Part shown: positions 22,371-33,588 of the stretch, one piece after another | How positions within the stretch are numbered: position 1 is the stretch's first letter | How the letters are laid out: each line of letters begins with the position of its first letter | Assembly: GCA_037903355.1 (NCBI GenBank) | Contig: JBAJFE010000009.1 | Coordinates: forward strand, 124,001-188,000 | Origin: Trichuris trichiura | Taxonomy: Eukaryota > Nematoda > Enoplea > Trichinellida > Trichuridae | DNA: 64,000 nucleotides | Direction: 5' to 3' | Program-made: the position numbers and the translations under genes | The notes under the pieces: model-generated | The model's input: only the letters and a program-made list of their open reading frames with translations | Databases searched by the model: none | Told to the model about the DNA's origin: nothing

Positions 22371-25300
22371 CGGCTAGTCCTGGTAAGCACGACAAGGCCA
22401 TTTGGAAGTAAGACTTATTGTTTCCCATAGCTTTGTGTCGCTGATCATAATTAAAGAAAAAAATTAATTTTCTCATGAACCATGATTACCAATTCTCTTT
22501 CAGCTGCACACAGCTTATACTTCGCATAGCTATGTGCTAACAGTAATGTTGAGCTCAAGTGAAGTGTCAAAGTCACGTCTTAGCAGGTTCTCATTCTTAT
22601 TTCAAGTTGAATATTACACCACTTTCCTTTAAGCGAAGTTAAGCTGCTTGATCGTCCATGCCGCGGGCTACGATGCCCACGGTACTGCTTCGAACGACAC
22701 AAAAATGTAAATGTAATATTTTTTCCAACAGCCTTTTTGAAGTTTCTTAATTTCTATGAAAGGGTAAAGTTTACTTGCAAACAAAAAAGCATACAAAGCT
22801 TTTGTAATCAACCTTTCGCTTTTGTTAGTATTATGCCGATGCCCTGATTCTGCGCTCTGCCGACGACGGGGTAAGGGAAAACATGAAAATGCCATCTGCT
22901 TGCGATGACGCCGTTTGACCACTCCCATATTTGATGCAGCTTTCAGAACCAGTGCTGTCCCGGCCTTAGCTCTGCCTGTGAAGGGAATATAATGAGTACA
23001 CCCTTCAATAGGAGATGTGACTCAACGCTGTAAACATTAATGAAAGATTGACGTCTTCTTTGTCGGAGGCTGACGCGTCGCTGTAGAATAAGAAACCTCA
23101 AGTGGAATTTATGCTTCTTGCTGCGGTCTTATCTGGTAAAATGCGCAGAAAACGTTTCCGCCTGTACAGCTCGTGATGCACAATGCTGATTAGTTTTATT
23201 TCAGCGATCTGTTAACCTTAGGAAGTTTGGAGTTCTCAGCTCAGCTTATCGCCGAATTCTTTTTTCCTATTCGGCTAGCAAGTATCAGTCTCTCATTCAT
23301 TACTTCAGCGTTCGTGCGCTACGTAGTTTACTATCTACGTGTACTGCGAGCATCCGTTCTACGAAAAAATAAAAGGTACAAATGAAGTTTGTACGCGAAC
23401 GGAGCAGTTCTTCACATTCTAAATGTAGACGGTCCAGCCAGCGTTTCCAGTCGAAAAACTTACTTATTAGCAATACAGCGACAAAGGTTGTCTCCTCAGT
23501 ACGATAAAAACCATGCTGTAATTATCGCCGCGATCATTCCAAGTGGACATCAGCAGGAGAAAAGCACAGCTTCGGTGGGCATTAACACAGCACGCATAAC
23601 GAGAACAGGAATGGAAAAAGTGAACCAACTTTTTTTTCCAGTTGTAACTACTTTTCTAGCCTAAGTGTTGAAACCCTAAACGTTCTGTTCCTTATTTCAT
23701 GTATTAATGTGTTCCTTAGGCGATTAAAGCAAAGTAGCGTGCAAGTGCTCAGCTCAGTGTTTCCCATGGGACGCTATGGAGATTAAGGGATGACTGGGAA
23801 AGGAAAGTTGCTGAGCCAGGAAACGATGACATCCTCTTAGGACCGTCAGAAAGCAAAGGTTGGTTCTTCCGGTCAATTGGAAAATATGCCAATTTCAAAA
23901 TGATGCCAAAGTGTGTTTGTTCGTTTTTGTTGAGTCTACTCGCCGTTTGCCTTGACTCACTAACGCTGGCTCTAGCGAAGGGCTGATGAAATAATGAGAC
24001 ACATCGTTTGCTCTAGCTTAGCATTATGCACGCTTCGCTTAGACAAAAACCGTTTGTGCGTCTGCATATCCGTACTTATCATACGCGATAGCGTCTTCAT
24101 TGCAGCTTAAATTCATGCAAATTGGTCAGTTTAGTTTGCCAGTATGGGTAGAAAGAACAAACAGCGCAGATCGACGGGGGAAGACCAATTGGACCTATGA
24201 GTTCATGCGAATTCAGCCATTCAGAATTGCGGATGGGGATAGCGAGCACTAAGGTCCTAAAGAGGGCGCCACGGAGGCGGTTGGTGGAAAACGCTGCGTT
24301 AGACCAGTGTTTATCACGCTAGGGGTCTCTTTAGTTCCCCTTATGTGGCTAGAAAATTCAAAAATGGGCAGACTGGCCGGCACTATTACCTGACCAGGAG
24401 AAATTGGTAAAAAAAGGAGCAGCGACAGAACGTCTGGAACTTCCGGTAATGTGCACCGTGGCGTCCTACATCCGCTGCCAGTGGTCATCCTTCGGCTATG
24501 ATGAGCTGATTGTTAACAAAGGGTTGCCTCTGGTCCCTTTCCCTCCATTTTCGGTTTTGTTAGCAGCACCTCTTGGTGTTTCACGTCAATTTCGCGCTAA
24601 AATACTTTACTGTTCCGTGCAAGGTGGAAACAAGGTTGCAGAAGACGATAAGACACGCATCCGCGATTTAATTTTTTAACGTTTGACCGTTGGTCACCAT
24701 AATGAGCTATTTATGACTGATAAAGCTTCCTTGTTACAAGGTAAATAATGATACCAAGGCAACGTTTAGCCAAGGTAGACGAAAGGTGGAGGATTAGAAA
24801 GCCTTTTTGAAACAGGTCACTGACAGGGATAAAAAGCAGGGTCTGTTTTTGCGGGCCAGACTGCTCGTAACCATGAGTCAGTCTTTGCTTCACTTTTGTT
24901 TAGATAGCAAAATGACTGATTTTTCCTGTAATTGCATTTCTGTCCCCAGAGCACTGGAAAAGGGCCAAATACTGACTTCAATGGCGCTTTGACAATATAT
25001 CATGAAAGTGCGTCCTCTAAAGTCGTTGTGCGCCATTTGTAAATGTTCAGTGTCAGAGCCGCACTGCTCAGCGTCCTTTTTCGCTTCAACACGATTAACC
25101 GTTCAAGTGGTGCTTATATGATGCCACCTTAAGGTGAACAATTAAAAGTTTGTGAAGGTCAGCTTACATGCACACTTCGCCTTAATCTGGTTAACCTTAC
25201 GTTTATTTTGTCGAACTTCATACAAACCTTAAACTTTGGCAGATATAGAAAGCAGCAGAGAAACTAAAGCTTTGTAAAGACGTATAGGAACGATTTTAAG

Positions 25301-25420
25301 GAGAATGGTTTAAGATTGGAGATTGAGCAATTTAAACTTTTTAGACGCTGCAGGTTTACGTTTTCGCTCAGTTGCAGTTTCTGCTGTTCACTTCTGCAGG
25401 CTTTTACAGCAAGCTTCAAA
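22371..25420. other. 3.05 kb spacer between EGF-type genes 1 and 2
   Basis: No gene is recognised. Frames such as those near 23389-23664 and 24249-24679 lack motifs. The proximal end probably carries the 3' untranslated region of gene 1. No clear copy of the hairpin families is seen here. Confidence 0.45.
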
Positions 25421-27235
25421 ATGACGTTCAGAGTTTCACTATATTTCTTAATTTCTATTCAATTTACCACTGCAGTCTTATCGTACACTTTGGACAGATG
25501 TCCAGGTGAAAGTGGAATGAACATAGCTGGCTATCGCAAAGGAAAAAACGAATGCATAAGCTTTACGTTAACTCCAAAAGCTGGAGCGGGCCAAAGAGAT
25601 GCTGCTTTACAAACGCTGAATGAAGAATGTGACAGAAAGTTCATAGAAGGTAAACGTTATGGGTTTTTGTATGGCTCAGAAATTCAGTCTGAAAAAGAAT
25701 GGCGCAGAAGCTTGACCACTATGCGTTGTATGGGCCACTTTTATCTTATCAGAGCCCATTCTCATCAATGCACCGAGTACGTATTCAGCGGGGGCAATAA
25801 ATGCAGTTTAAAACTACATTACCAAGTAGAAGACAAGGAACATGTAGCCACTTATCGTCATTTCTGGAGATATTTTTCAAGTACATTTTATGGTGACGGT
25901 TCAGACAGAGAAGTTGCGCGGTTTGAGAGTAATGAGCATTTTGAATATTTCTTCTCGGCTGACTTTCCATTATGTCCAATTTATGAAATGCGTAGCGACG
26001 GTTACCACGACTCAGACCTGGTGAGCTGTTCTGACGACTCCCTCTGGAATACAAATGTTTACGTAGCCTGCACGCATAAACCGTATAGGAACTGCAAGCC
26101 AGAAAAGGAAGAATTTTGTCACTATCACGAATTTGATAGGAAATGGTATCGCTATATCGTTCGCATTGCTCAGGCGCCAGATCCGCCCTACGGTATATCG
26201 TGCCCTTCCGACATACCAAAGGACTGGAAAGTGGAGTGTTCACCTAGCTGTAGAGGAAAGTGGGGTAATTGGACCAGTGAACCATCTCAAGTAAATTTAA
26301 GGTGCGATACAGTTGTGCTGGAGAAATTTAGTCCAGCTAGGGAAGATGATAAACCGTGCAACAAAGCTTCAGAAACTTGTTGTGTTGCAAGAAAAGTCAT
26401 TAAGTATAATGCAAGTTGCACTGACTTTGCATTTAACACAACAATAAACTTGAGGAGAACAGGTTGCATTCATGGCGGCAAAATTGGAAGGGATTCCCGT
26501 GGTCATCTTATGTGCATGTGTACTGACAGATACAACGGAATTCGATGTGAACATGACGTCTGCGAAGGAAAATGCAAGAACAAGGGGACATGCATTCCAA
26601 GCAGGGGTAAATCGACGTGCATTTGCCGCAAAGGTTACACAGGAAACAACTGCGCAGAAGTCATGAGGTCTTGCGGTAGTAAAGGCGTTTGCGAAAATGG
26701 TGGATCCTGTATTCGTGGTTACATTGGAGCAGAAGAGCTTGTATATTGTAAATGCAAACAGGGATACGGAGGAGCTAATTGTGAACATTTAGTTGAAACA
26801 TGTACAGCAGACACTTGCAACAATAACGGCGTATGCCTAGAAAACAGTGAATATGGAACAGTTGAATGTAAGTGCGATCCAAAGTATGAAGGTGAGCGTT
26901 GCAATAAGAAACGAGAAAACGCGTTACACGAAAGGTTTCAACCTTCTGCAAAGAACGTATTGGGTTTAATGATTGGACTAGCTTTGGGATTTCTATTGCT
27001 AATTTTATGCCTCGGCGGAACAGCTTTTCATAGCCGTGGAAGAAAGAGAAAACATCATGGCCGTGATTCTGAGCGCTCGTATTTTTCATCCAGGATTTCC
27101 AGTTTGTCAACAAAAGCTTCTAGCCTATTTCGACACGCGAAACCCGGTAGAAAAAGTACTACTGGTGCGAGAACTACAGGCGTGGCTTCCTTAGCTAAAA
27201 CTGGGTCTAAAACTATAGGCACTTCCAAACTATGA
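25421..27235 (+). CDS. EGF-repeat type I membrane protein, paralogue 2
   Basis: Intronless, 604 residues from the ATG at 25421. The frame is open 35 codons further upstream, but this start aligns exactly with that of gene 1 (MTFRVSLYFLISIQFTTAVLS against MTLRTLLSTFISIQVTTAILS) and gives a proper signal peptide. Domain order is identical: cysteine-rich ectodomain (CPIYEMRSDGYHDSD, HKPYRNC, CSPSCRGKWGNW), four EGF-like modules, a membrane helix (VLGLMIGLALGFLLLILCLG) and a basic tail (RGRKRKHHGRD). DNA identity with gene 1 is patchy: two stretches are identical or nearly so while the rest is clearly diverged. Same strand as genes 1 and 3, hence a tandem family. The ligand is unknown. Confidence 0.88.
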   Translation: MTFRVSLYFLISIQFTTAVLSYTLDRCPGESGMNIAGYRKGKNECISFTLTPKAGAGQRDAALQTLNEECDRKFIEGKRYGFLYGSEIQSEKEWRRSLTTMRCMGHFYLIRAHSHQCTEYVFSGGNKCSLKLHYQVEDKEHVATYRHFWRYFSSTFYGDGSDREVARFESNEHFEYFFSADFPLCPIYEMRSDGYHDSDLVSCSDDSLWNTNVYVACTHKPYRNCKPEKEEFCHYHEFDRKWYRYIVRIAQAPDPPYGISCPSDIPKDWKVECSPSCRGKWGNWTSEPSQVNLRCDTVVLEKFSPAREDDKPCNKASETCCVARKVIKYNASCTDFAFNTTINLRRTGCIHGGKIGRDSRGHLMCMCTDRYNGIRCEHDVCEGKCKNKGTCIPSRGKSTCICRKGYTGNNCAEVMRSCGSKGVCENGGSCIRGYIGAEELVYCKCKQGYGGANCEHLVETCTADTCNNNGVCLENSEYGTVECKCDPKYEGERCNKKRENALHERFQPSAKNVLGLMIGLALGFLLLILCLGGTAFHSRGRKRKHHGRDSERSYFSSRISSLSTKASSLFRHAKPGRKSTTGARTTGVASLAKTGSKTIGTSKL

Positions 27236-28400
27236 CTAACATCTAACATCTAGAAAGACAAAGTTATTTGAAAGTAAGGCACTGTGTCGCATAGTTTTGT
27301 CACTGATTTTTATTTAATGAAGTGATTATTTTTATCATGAGCCGTCCTTCCTGCTTTCAGCTGCAGATATGCATTTGTCACAGCTACGCAGTAACAATAC
27401 TTCCTTCAAGCGTGGAATTGTCAAGTGCAAACAAGTTTACACAGTTACTTATACTGAACATCCCTTGTCGAAGCGGGCAGTTCGGCGCGTATGGTTCGAT
27501 GGATAGGTGAATCGTACTAATGGTATCCTGCTTGCGACTTACGAATGTCGTAAATGGGCAACTCTCGTTTGGTTCAGGTCAGCGTGCATTATGTTTCAAT
27601 GGTGATATTTCTGTTTCCTCTCAAAAACCCTTCGGCTCTCAAGCTGGTACACTTCCTTTCGGCACGCCACGTTTCCACCAGCTACATTTCCACCGTTCTG
27701 AAACGGCATATTTTATCAAGCGACTGTCGCCAATAGCCAGTGTCCTTTTTATACGTTTGGGACTCCACTATGTGTTCGCCGGCTGTTTCCAAGGCTTCGT
27801 TTTTTTGCCATTATGTTTTCGCATTGCCTGCTTGCAATGCGTTATGCTTCCACGGCATACACCTTCATGGTCTTTGGATATACGTTTCAGCGAAACCAAC
27901 TTTCGCTCGATCGTGCGTTTGCGAATTTGTACCTTCAGTGGTGTTCTTTTCACGTGGGCTGCGATAGTGCGGATTGAAAAACCAACGTTTCCACTTGGTA
28001 TTCTCTTGGCAACGTTCGCTCGTGGTTCCGTGGGTTAAAATGCCAGTAATATTTGCGTATACGACGATGGTCGTATTTAAGACTAATTTCTCTTTTTTCG
28101 TCGATGTCCGGTGTATAAGACCATGGTCCAGTTTGCCACGAATTTTATAATACTAATGCATGCCAGGTATAAGGCAATATGAAGAAGCACGGGAGTCTAT
28201 GCCGCCGTGTTGGTGCTGAGGTACTTTTTTAAGGGACTTCTGCTACAGTTTTCAAGGATTTACTGTAGATTCGCCGTTTGGAGTAGGAGAATTTAAATTG
28301 TTTGCAGAGACTCTGCTACGTACTTTGGGCGATTTGCTGGACGTTTGCAAGACTGAATATAATATTTTGACTTGCAAGTCGTTTGTGACGATTTTTTCAC
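27236..28400. other. intergenic with old repeat (copy P)
   Basis: About 27770-27960 resembles the reverse complement of about 31690-31880; see findings. A 172-codon frame (27520-28038, +) runs through it but has no known motif and is probably part of a decayed dispersed element. No other gene is seen. Confidence 0.45.
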
Positions 28401-28412
28401 AAAATGCTTGCA

Positions 28413-28493
28413 TCGAAAGACAGGATGTCTTTTAACAGTCTTGAATAGTTTCATAGTAGATCTTCATATTCACGGGATTGGCCTGTTGGATGT
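28413..28493 (+). repeat. hairpin element family A, copy 3 (81 bp single end)
   Basis: Contains only the family A tail (aaagacaggatgtcttttaa) and the outer part of the left arm, ending in ggcctgttggatgt. It is flanked by a perfect 12 bp direct repeat, aaaatgcttgca, at 28401-28412 and 28494-28505. There is no second arm and no loop. The perfect flanking repeat means the fragment was probably inserted in this truncated form rather than trimmed later. Confidence 0.85.
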
Positions 28494-28505
28494 AAAATGC
28501 TTGCA

Positions 28506-29210
28506 GACAATTTTGAAATAATGAAAATTTTCCAGCTGACGCAGGTGCAACAAGTCCTTACGAAACTGTCCGAAAAGCAACAACGAAATGTCACTCATGC
28601 GAAGATCCGTCAGTTTTGTCCCCAGTGAAGTTCGCACTTTAGCTACTATGAGGATAAAACTAACGTATTACGGATCTATTAGACAGGCTACCCAAACCAT
28701 CAATAACTGCAGCATTTGTTTTAGCCCATTTTAACTGAGTTGTAAAGGGCTCGCCGAGTTACTTTGGAAAACTTTTTTATTACTTCTTGTGATTGCACTG
28801 AATATCAGTAATCACTTAAAACCGGATACTGTTCCTTAGCGACCTGACTAATGACCTAAATCAGTATAGACCACCAAAGAGTTCACAGTGCAATAAACAG
28901 GCGTTTTAGCAATTTCTAAACCAACAAAAGTGAAAATGCAACTGGTGTTTCGGCTGAGTGTCAAATCTTTTTCGCTCCACTGAAGGGTGTTTTCTTTTTT
29001 CTTTCTTCGTAGACCACTGAAGGGTGGTCTTATATGCCGGCTTTGTACTGAACAGTTAAAGCTACAACTCAGATTTATGAGACCTTGCTGTTTCACTAAA
29101 CGATATTTTGAAGGCGGTACAAGACTACTTCATCGTACTAGTGGTTTAGTGCTGGTTTACGTAATGCGCAGTTTAAACTTAGTTTCATAAATGGAATGCA
29201 CCATACAATT
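28506..29210. other. intergenic, no gene recognised
   Basis: Short frames only, with no recognised motif. Confidence 0.45.
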
Positions 29211-29218
29211 GCTTAGGG

Positions 29219-29921
29219 CAGGGGTGGGCAACCTTTTTGGTGCCGCGGGCCGTTCAGACGTTTATAAGACTGTTCGCGGGCCGTATAGCGTATTTAAACG
29301 AAGAACAGCCTGCTTTATTTGCACGTATGTTTATTAAGTCACCCCTAATCGGATGCTTAGAACTGCTTTTCCCTGGCGAGGAAACTCCGAGATAAAAGGC
29401 AGAATTTTGAGACAATTCTGCAACCCAGTTGTAAAGAACATAATTGCAACTGCAGAGAACGAAATAACTTTTTTGTACTTCGAAGACGTATATGACAGGC
29501 GACCGGCGCAAACCGTTGAGAACGATAGCAAGAGAAGGCGAGAACTACGCCAGTGACTACTGAGAGCAAAAAAGCAGAAGTGCTCTAGCATGCTGGACAG
29601 TCGTTATCTCGAACAAAGCAATGGTCCACGCTACTTATGCGCGCACACACACTATAGTAGCGCCTACTGCTTGTCAGCGAGGACTAACAATGTCGGTTTA
29701 TCGACAGAGAGCTGTCAGCAACGCAGTCTTCCGAGCCAGCCTGACACTCCCTGCTTGTTACGCAAGGTTTATGTTCTTACTAGGATTCACATAAAATACG
29801 TTTATCGCTTTATGAAAAATAACTTTCTACAATCACATTTCACTGAATCTCGCATCCATGTGCGGTTGCCCCAGCGCGTGGGCGGAAAATGGCCTCGCGG
29901 GCCGGACGTTCTCCACCCCTG
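29219..29921. mobile_element. non-autonomous hAT-family transposon
   Basis: 703 bp. The left end CAGGGGTGGGCAACC and the right end in GGACGTTCTCCACCCCTG are the typical terminal inverted repeats of hAT elements, with the subterminal gccgcgggccg / gcgggccgg motif also present at both ends. A perfect 8 bp target-site duplication, gcttaggg, flanks it at 29211-29218 and 29922-29929, the length expected for hAT. Internal frames are short and show no transposase motif, so it must depend on a transposase encoded elsewhere. The intact duplication suggests a fairly recent insertion. Confidence 0.93.
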
Positions 29922-29929
29922 GCTTAGGG

Positions 29930-30496
29930 TAACAGGGAAACAAACACTTTAGATAGGGAAAACGCGTGCTACCCTAGTTGCATCAGCGGTTGAAACAATA
30001 TCCAGTTAAGTTAATCCACAACAACGTTCAGCAACGTTTAAATTACAAAACATACCCTTTTGACAATTGAAGTCTTTCCCATCAAGGATACTGAACTTGC
30101 TTTGCCAAGGTATGTCGTGGCTTCGTCACCGTTCTCTAAAGTCTATATGTCTTCCCAGCTTCGAAGGGCTACCACTGCCGCCTTTGCTCCTGCATACGGC
30201 GACGTAATTCACTGCCTTTTCTTTGCACTCATCAGAACATACGTCTGAATACTTCATTCCGTGCGCTCGTTGTTCAAGCTATTCTTGCTAATTTTTTAAT
30301 TTCAAACCAAAGTCAGGCGTCACCTGCTCTACAAGATTCATACTTTCTACTGGGAAAAGAATGAGTGTTTATCAAATCTTCGCTTCAACATTTATAACTA
30401 AGATCAAAGTTTACACCAACCACCCTTCTTGAGGTCGCTGCCCATTGTCAACCTTAACAGAAAGCGTCCTTTCCATTGGAAAATGCCTAGACATTC
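29930..30496. other. intergenic, no gene recognised
   Basis: AT-rich spacer between the hAT element and element C. No exon is seen. Confidence 0.45.
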
Positions 30497-31186
30497 ACCG
30501 TATATCACGGTCTTGAAAGACGGGGTGTCTTTTAACAGGGTTAGGTAGTTTCATAGTAGGTCATTTGGTTCACGGATTTGGCCTGTTTGATATATCTCTA
30601 AATAAACTTCAAAGTGCCCTCCTACCAACGAATGGATGAGCAAATTGTTAGACAAATTGCAGAACAAATTCTATACCGTACGCTTCGGAACTGCTCTTGT
30701 TTCGTCGTCAGCAGTGTAAGGTATCCGTTCTCCCTCTCTTACACTGCTGACGACGGAACAAGAGCAGTTCCGAAACGTACGGTAAAGAACTTGTTCTGTA
30801 ATTTCTCTAACAATTTGCTCATACATTCGTTGGTAGGAGGGCACTTTGAAGTTTACTTACAGGTACATCAAACAGGCCAAACCCGTGAACCAGAAGACCA
30901 ACTGAATTTCACGGCCTATCAGACTCCCTCTTCCTAAGCAAAGGGTAGTAATGATTGGCCCAGTTACGGCGACGCTGATTGCTCAAGTCTAGGTCAATTC
31001 TGATTAGTCAGTTTCCTGTCAATGTTAATCTTCCATCCAATTGAAATTGTCTTGCCTCAACTTCAACGCGAAAACTGACCACTTGAAGTTGATCTAGACT
31101 TCAGCAGTCAGCTTCGCCGTAACTGAGCCAATCATTACCACCCTTTACTTAGGTAAGGGGAGTTCTTATAGACCGTGATATACGGT
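30497..31186. mobile_element. inverted-repeat element C, interrupted by hairpin element A4
   Basis: The outer ends accgtatatcacggtct (30497 on) and agaccgtgatatacggt (to 31186) are inverted copies. Inside, the arms at about 30907-31020 and 31068-31180 remain inverted copies over roughly 110 bp (for example gtaatgattggcccagttac against the complement of gtaactgagccaatcattac). The left end is split by family A copy 4 at 30514-30906: a diverged repeat of the outer end (tttcacggcct) resumes at once after it. No protein is encoded. The superfamily is not identified. Confidence 0.75.
30514..30906 (+). repeat. hairpin element family A, copy 4 (longest arms)
   Basis: The tail gaaagacggggtgtctttta is at the left end only. 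The arms are about 170 bp with an apical loop near 30718-30745 (gtatccgttctccctct). The apical part, gaactgctcttgtttcgtcg on the left and cgacggaacaagagcagttc on the right, is the region missing from copy 2. It is inserted in the left end of element C, with an imperfect direct repeat (atcacggtct on the left, ttcacggcct on the right). Open frames across it simply follow the arms. Confidence 0.85.
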
Positions 31187-33588
31187 AATAACTAAGCTTT
31201 CAGTTGTACAGTTATCACTTCCAACAGGGACCCCATTAACCGCCATTTTGCATATCAAAGCCCACCGAGCCACCCGCGCGTGGTAATTTAACATGAAGAG
31301 GGCCTCACTTAGATTCCTCATAGACTGTTCTAAATTTAGGCCGTATGGGGCTAACGACCTCGTCTTGTCGTACTCAGCAGGGTTGTCGGCCAGCGGCTAA
31401 CGGAGGCACAATGATAGGCACTGAGCGTGTTGCCCTTGAGATATTTGGGAATAGTAACATACGGAAACGTGCACCGCGGATGCGAACAAAAACATACCCA
31501 TGGAAACTTACCTCATGGGAAGAAAACGCATCAGTAACGAGTTCAGATGAAGAAGATAGCTCATGGAATCATACTTCAGTAGTCCCATTCAGGTGGATCA
31601 TACACACGTTAAGACGTACGTGTCCTGCGCAAGGCTGCGCAAGCAACATTGTAACATCTGACCATGAGAATCCTGGACACAACAAAGCAAGTTATTGCAC
31701 GCCAACGAAAACGCACACATGCGCAAAAAGGAAAGTGACAGAAGATATAGGCATAGACAATGAAAAGATACCTCTGGAAACAAATCGCAACGAAAGCAGG
31801 CAACGAGAAAACATGATGGGGTGAAAACGAAACGGCCATCAAAAGGAAGACTAGAGAATATTGCAGAGAAGACGTGATGCTTTCTGGGAAGTACAGGAAG
31901 ATTGTCTACCATCGTCAGTCACTGGATGAAATTTATGGTCGTAAGCCAATGGAAATCTGCCTGATGGGAACCTACCAAATGAAAAGGAAGCTATAAGGAA
32001 ACGTGTCAGCATGAGATACGACAAGACAAACGAGAAAATTTCATGAGAGCTCACCATAGCAACTGAAATTTTCGAAAGAAAACCTTCGAAAAAGGACCAA
32101 CGAAAAATAATGCCCGCTGTCTTGAACCAAAGGAAGTTTGTCCACTGAAGGCAATCGTAAGTGGAACAGAAGATTTCACATTATTGTGGACCATGCGTCG
32201 AACTGTACACGTCAAAGCATACGCGCCATTACGTACTGCACCTCCCTAAACTTCCTCTGAGCAAAGTTGAATGCATGACATAACTCGGCAAAATTAGAGA
32301 CTCATTCTTGGCAAGCAATTACGGAGTAGATTAAACGCCCCATGCGGCAAGCGTTCTGTTGTTACTAAGAGTTCTTGCAAGCAACCTGAACTTAAACAAA
32401 AATCTGAGAACGATATCAAGCAGGCAAATTAATACTGCGGCGGACAATCCTAGCATGTGTCCAGGGAAATTGTTACAGTACCGTAAACGATTCGTCCAAC
32501 CTCTCGTGAAGCATAAAATAGAACGGGGCGCTGTGTTATCTGTTCTTATGTTTGAACCACGTGCCTTTTCCAGCAGACATATCACCATGCGAAAGTGATG
32601 CATTTTTGATATCAACGGAAATAAATATCATGCCATGACCGCATTTACACATCCGCTAGAGTTGGAGCAAACTCTTCTCGTGAAGGAAGCGTGCAGCACA
32701 GAGTTTTCCACTTACGCATAGGTCGCGAAAATTCATGGTAAACCTAGCGCAGCATCTAACAATTAGAACGTAATGTTGAGCAAAACCGTGCGCGTAATCT
32801 CCAACCACGCTATGGCGCCTGTTGAATTTGCTCATACAGCATCGCTCTAGCTATTGTCACTTAGTCACTGCCTTCTGCAGCTGCAGCAGTAGTAGTTGTA
32901 ACCAATCAATTCAATCATCAAGCTACTAAGCATCGCCCTCTCCACTGCGTGCGACAACTGCCTTCTGCTAAACGGCTGTAGCTGTGAAAGATCTGGATTT
33001 TGTATAATGAGTTTCTCTATGAATAAGAAGTTGATATTATAAGGAGCATGAAACTGAGATTCTGTTATCACAGAAGTTCAACAAAAATTATCGACCACGT
33101 TGCCGTTATTCGTTTGAAGATTAAGCGTTTTTTTGGGGAACAGCAACTTGCTCTCATGATATAAAGTTTATCACGATTTTGTTCCCATGAGTAGTTGGCA
33201 CAAAATAAAAACAAAATTTTATTCATACACAAATTGTAATAATACTCGAAATAAACATAGTTTTCGGAATTGACCATGGCCCATCGTCGCTACGTTAGTA
33301 AAGGTCATCACCAACATATCCTTTACGATTTAATATGTTTTTGTTGACGACGGTACTGAGATACCACGAAAGCTTCCAATGTTTTGTGATTAAAAATAAA
33401 AGAGCTTATTGCGAATTAGGAAATTCCGTGCGAAAAAACCAATGAAATAAACGCTAGTTTAAACTAGCTGAGTGAATATTAAAACTTCCAGTTAAAAGCA
33501 AACCCCCCACCAGAGATGCACACTCGTTTAGACAATTGTTAGGCATAGACTTGCCGCTGCTAGCTATAACTGTTTCGTCATTGAAAGA
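31187..33588. other. intergenic with old repeat (copy Q)
   Basis: A frame at 31345-31824 (+, 159 codons, hydrophilic, no known motif) overlaps the region (about 31690-31880) that is an inverted diverged copy of 27770-27960. I read it as a decayed dispersed element rather than a gene. The remainder up to the ATG of EGF-type gene 3 has no recognised feature. Confidence 0.4.

Noticed and set aside
25316..25420. Upstream 35-codon extension of EGF-type gene 2
   Set aside because: The paralogue starts at the equivalent of 25421, the signal peptide begins there, and the extension has no counterpart upstream of gene 1.
29254..29952. Overlapping short frames inside the hAT element as transposase remains
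   Set aside because: No hAT dimerisation or catalytic motif is visible, so the element is called non-autonomous.
30614..30937. 107-codon open frame starting in the hairpin element
   Set aside because: It follows the arms and loop of family A copy 4; an inverted repeat reads through itself, and there is no domain.
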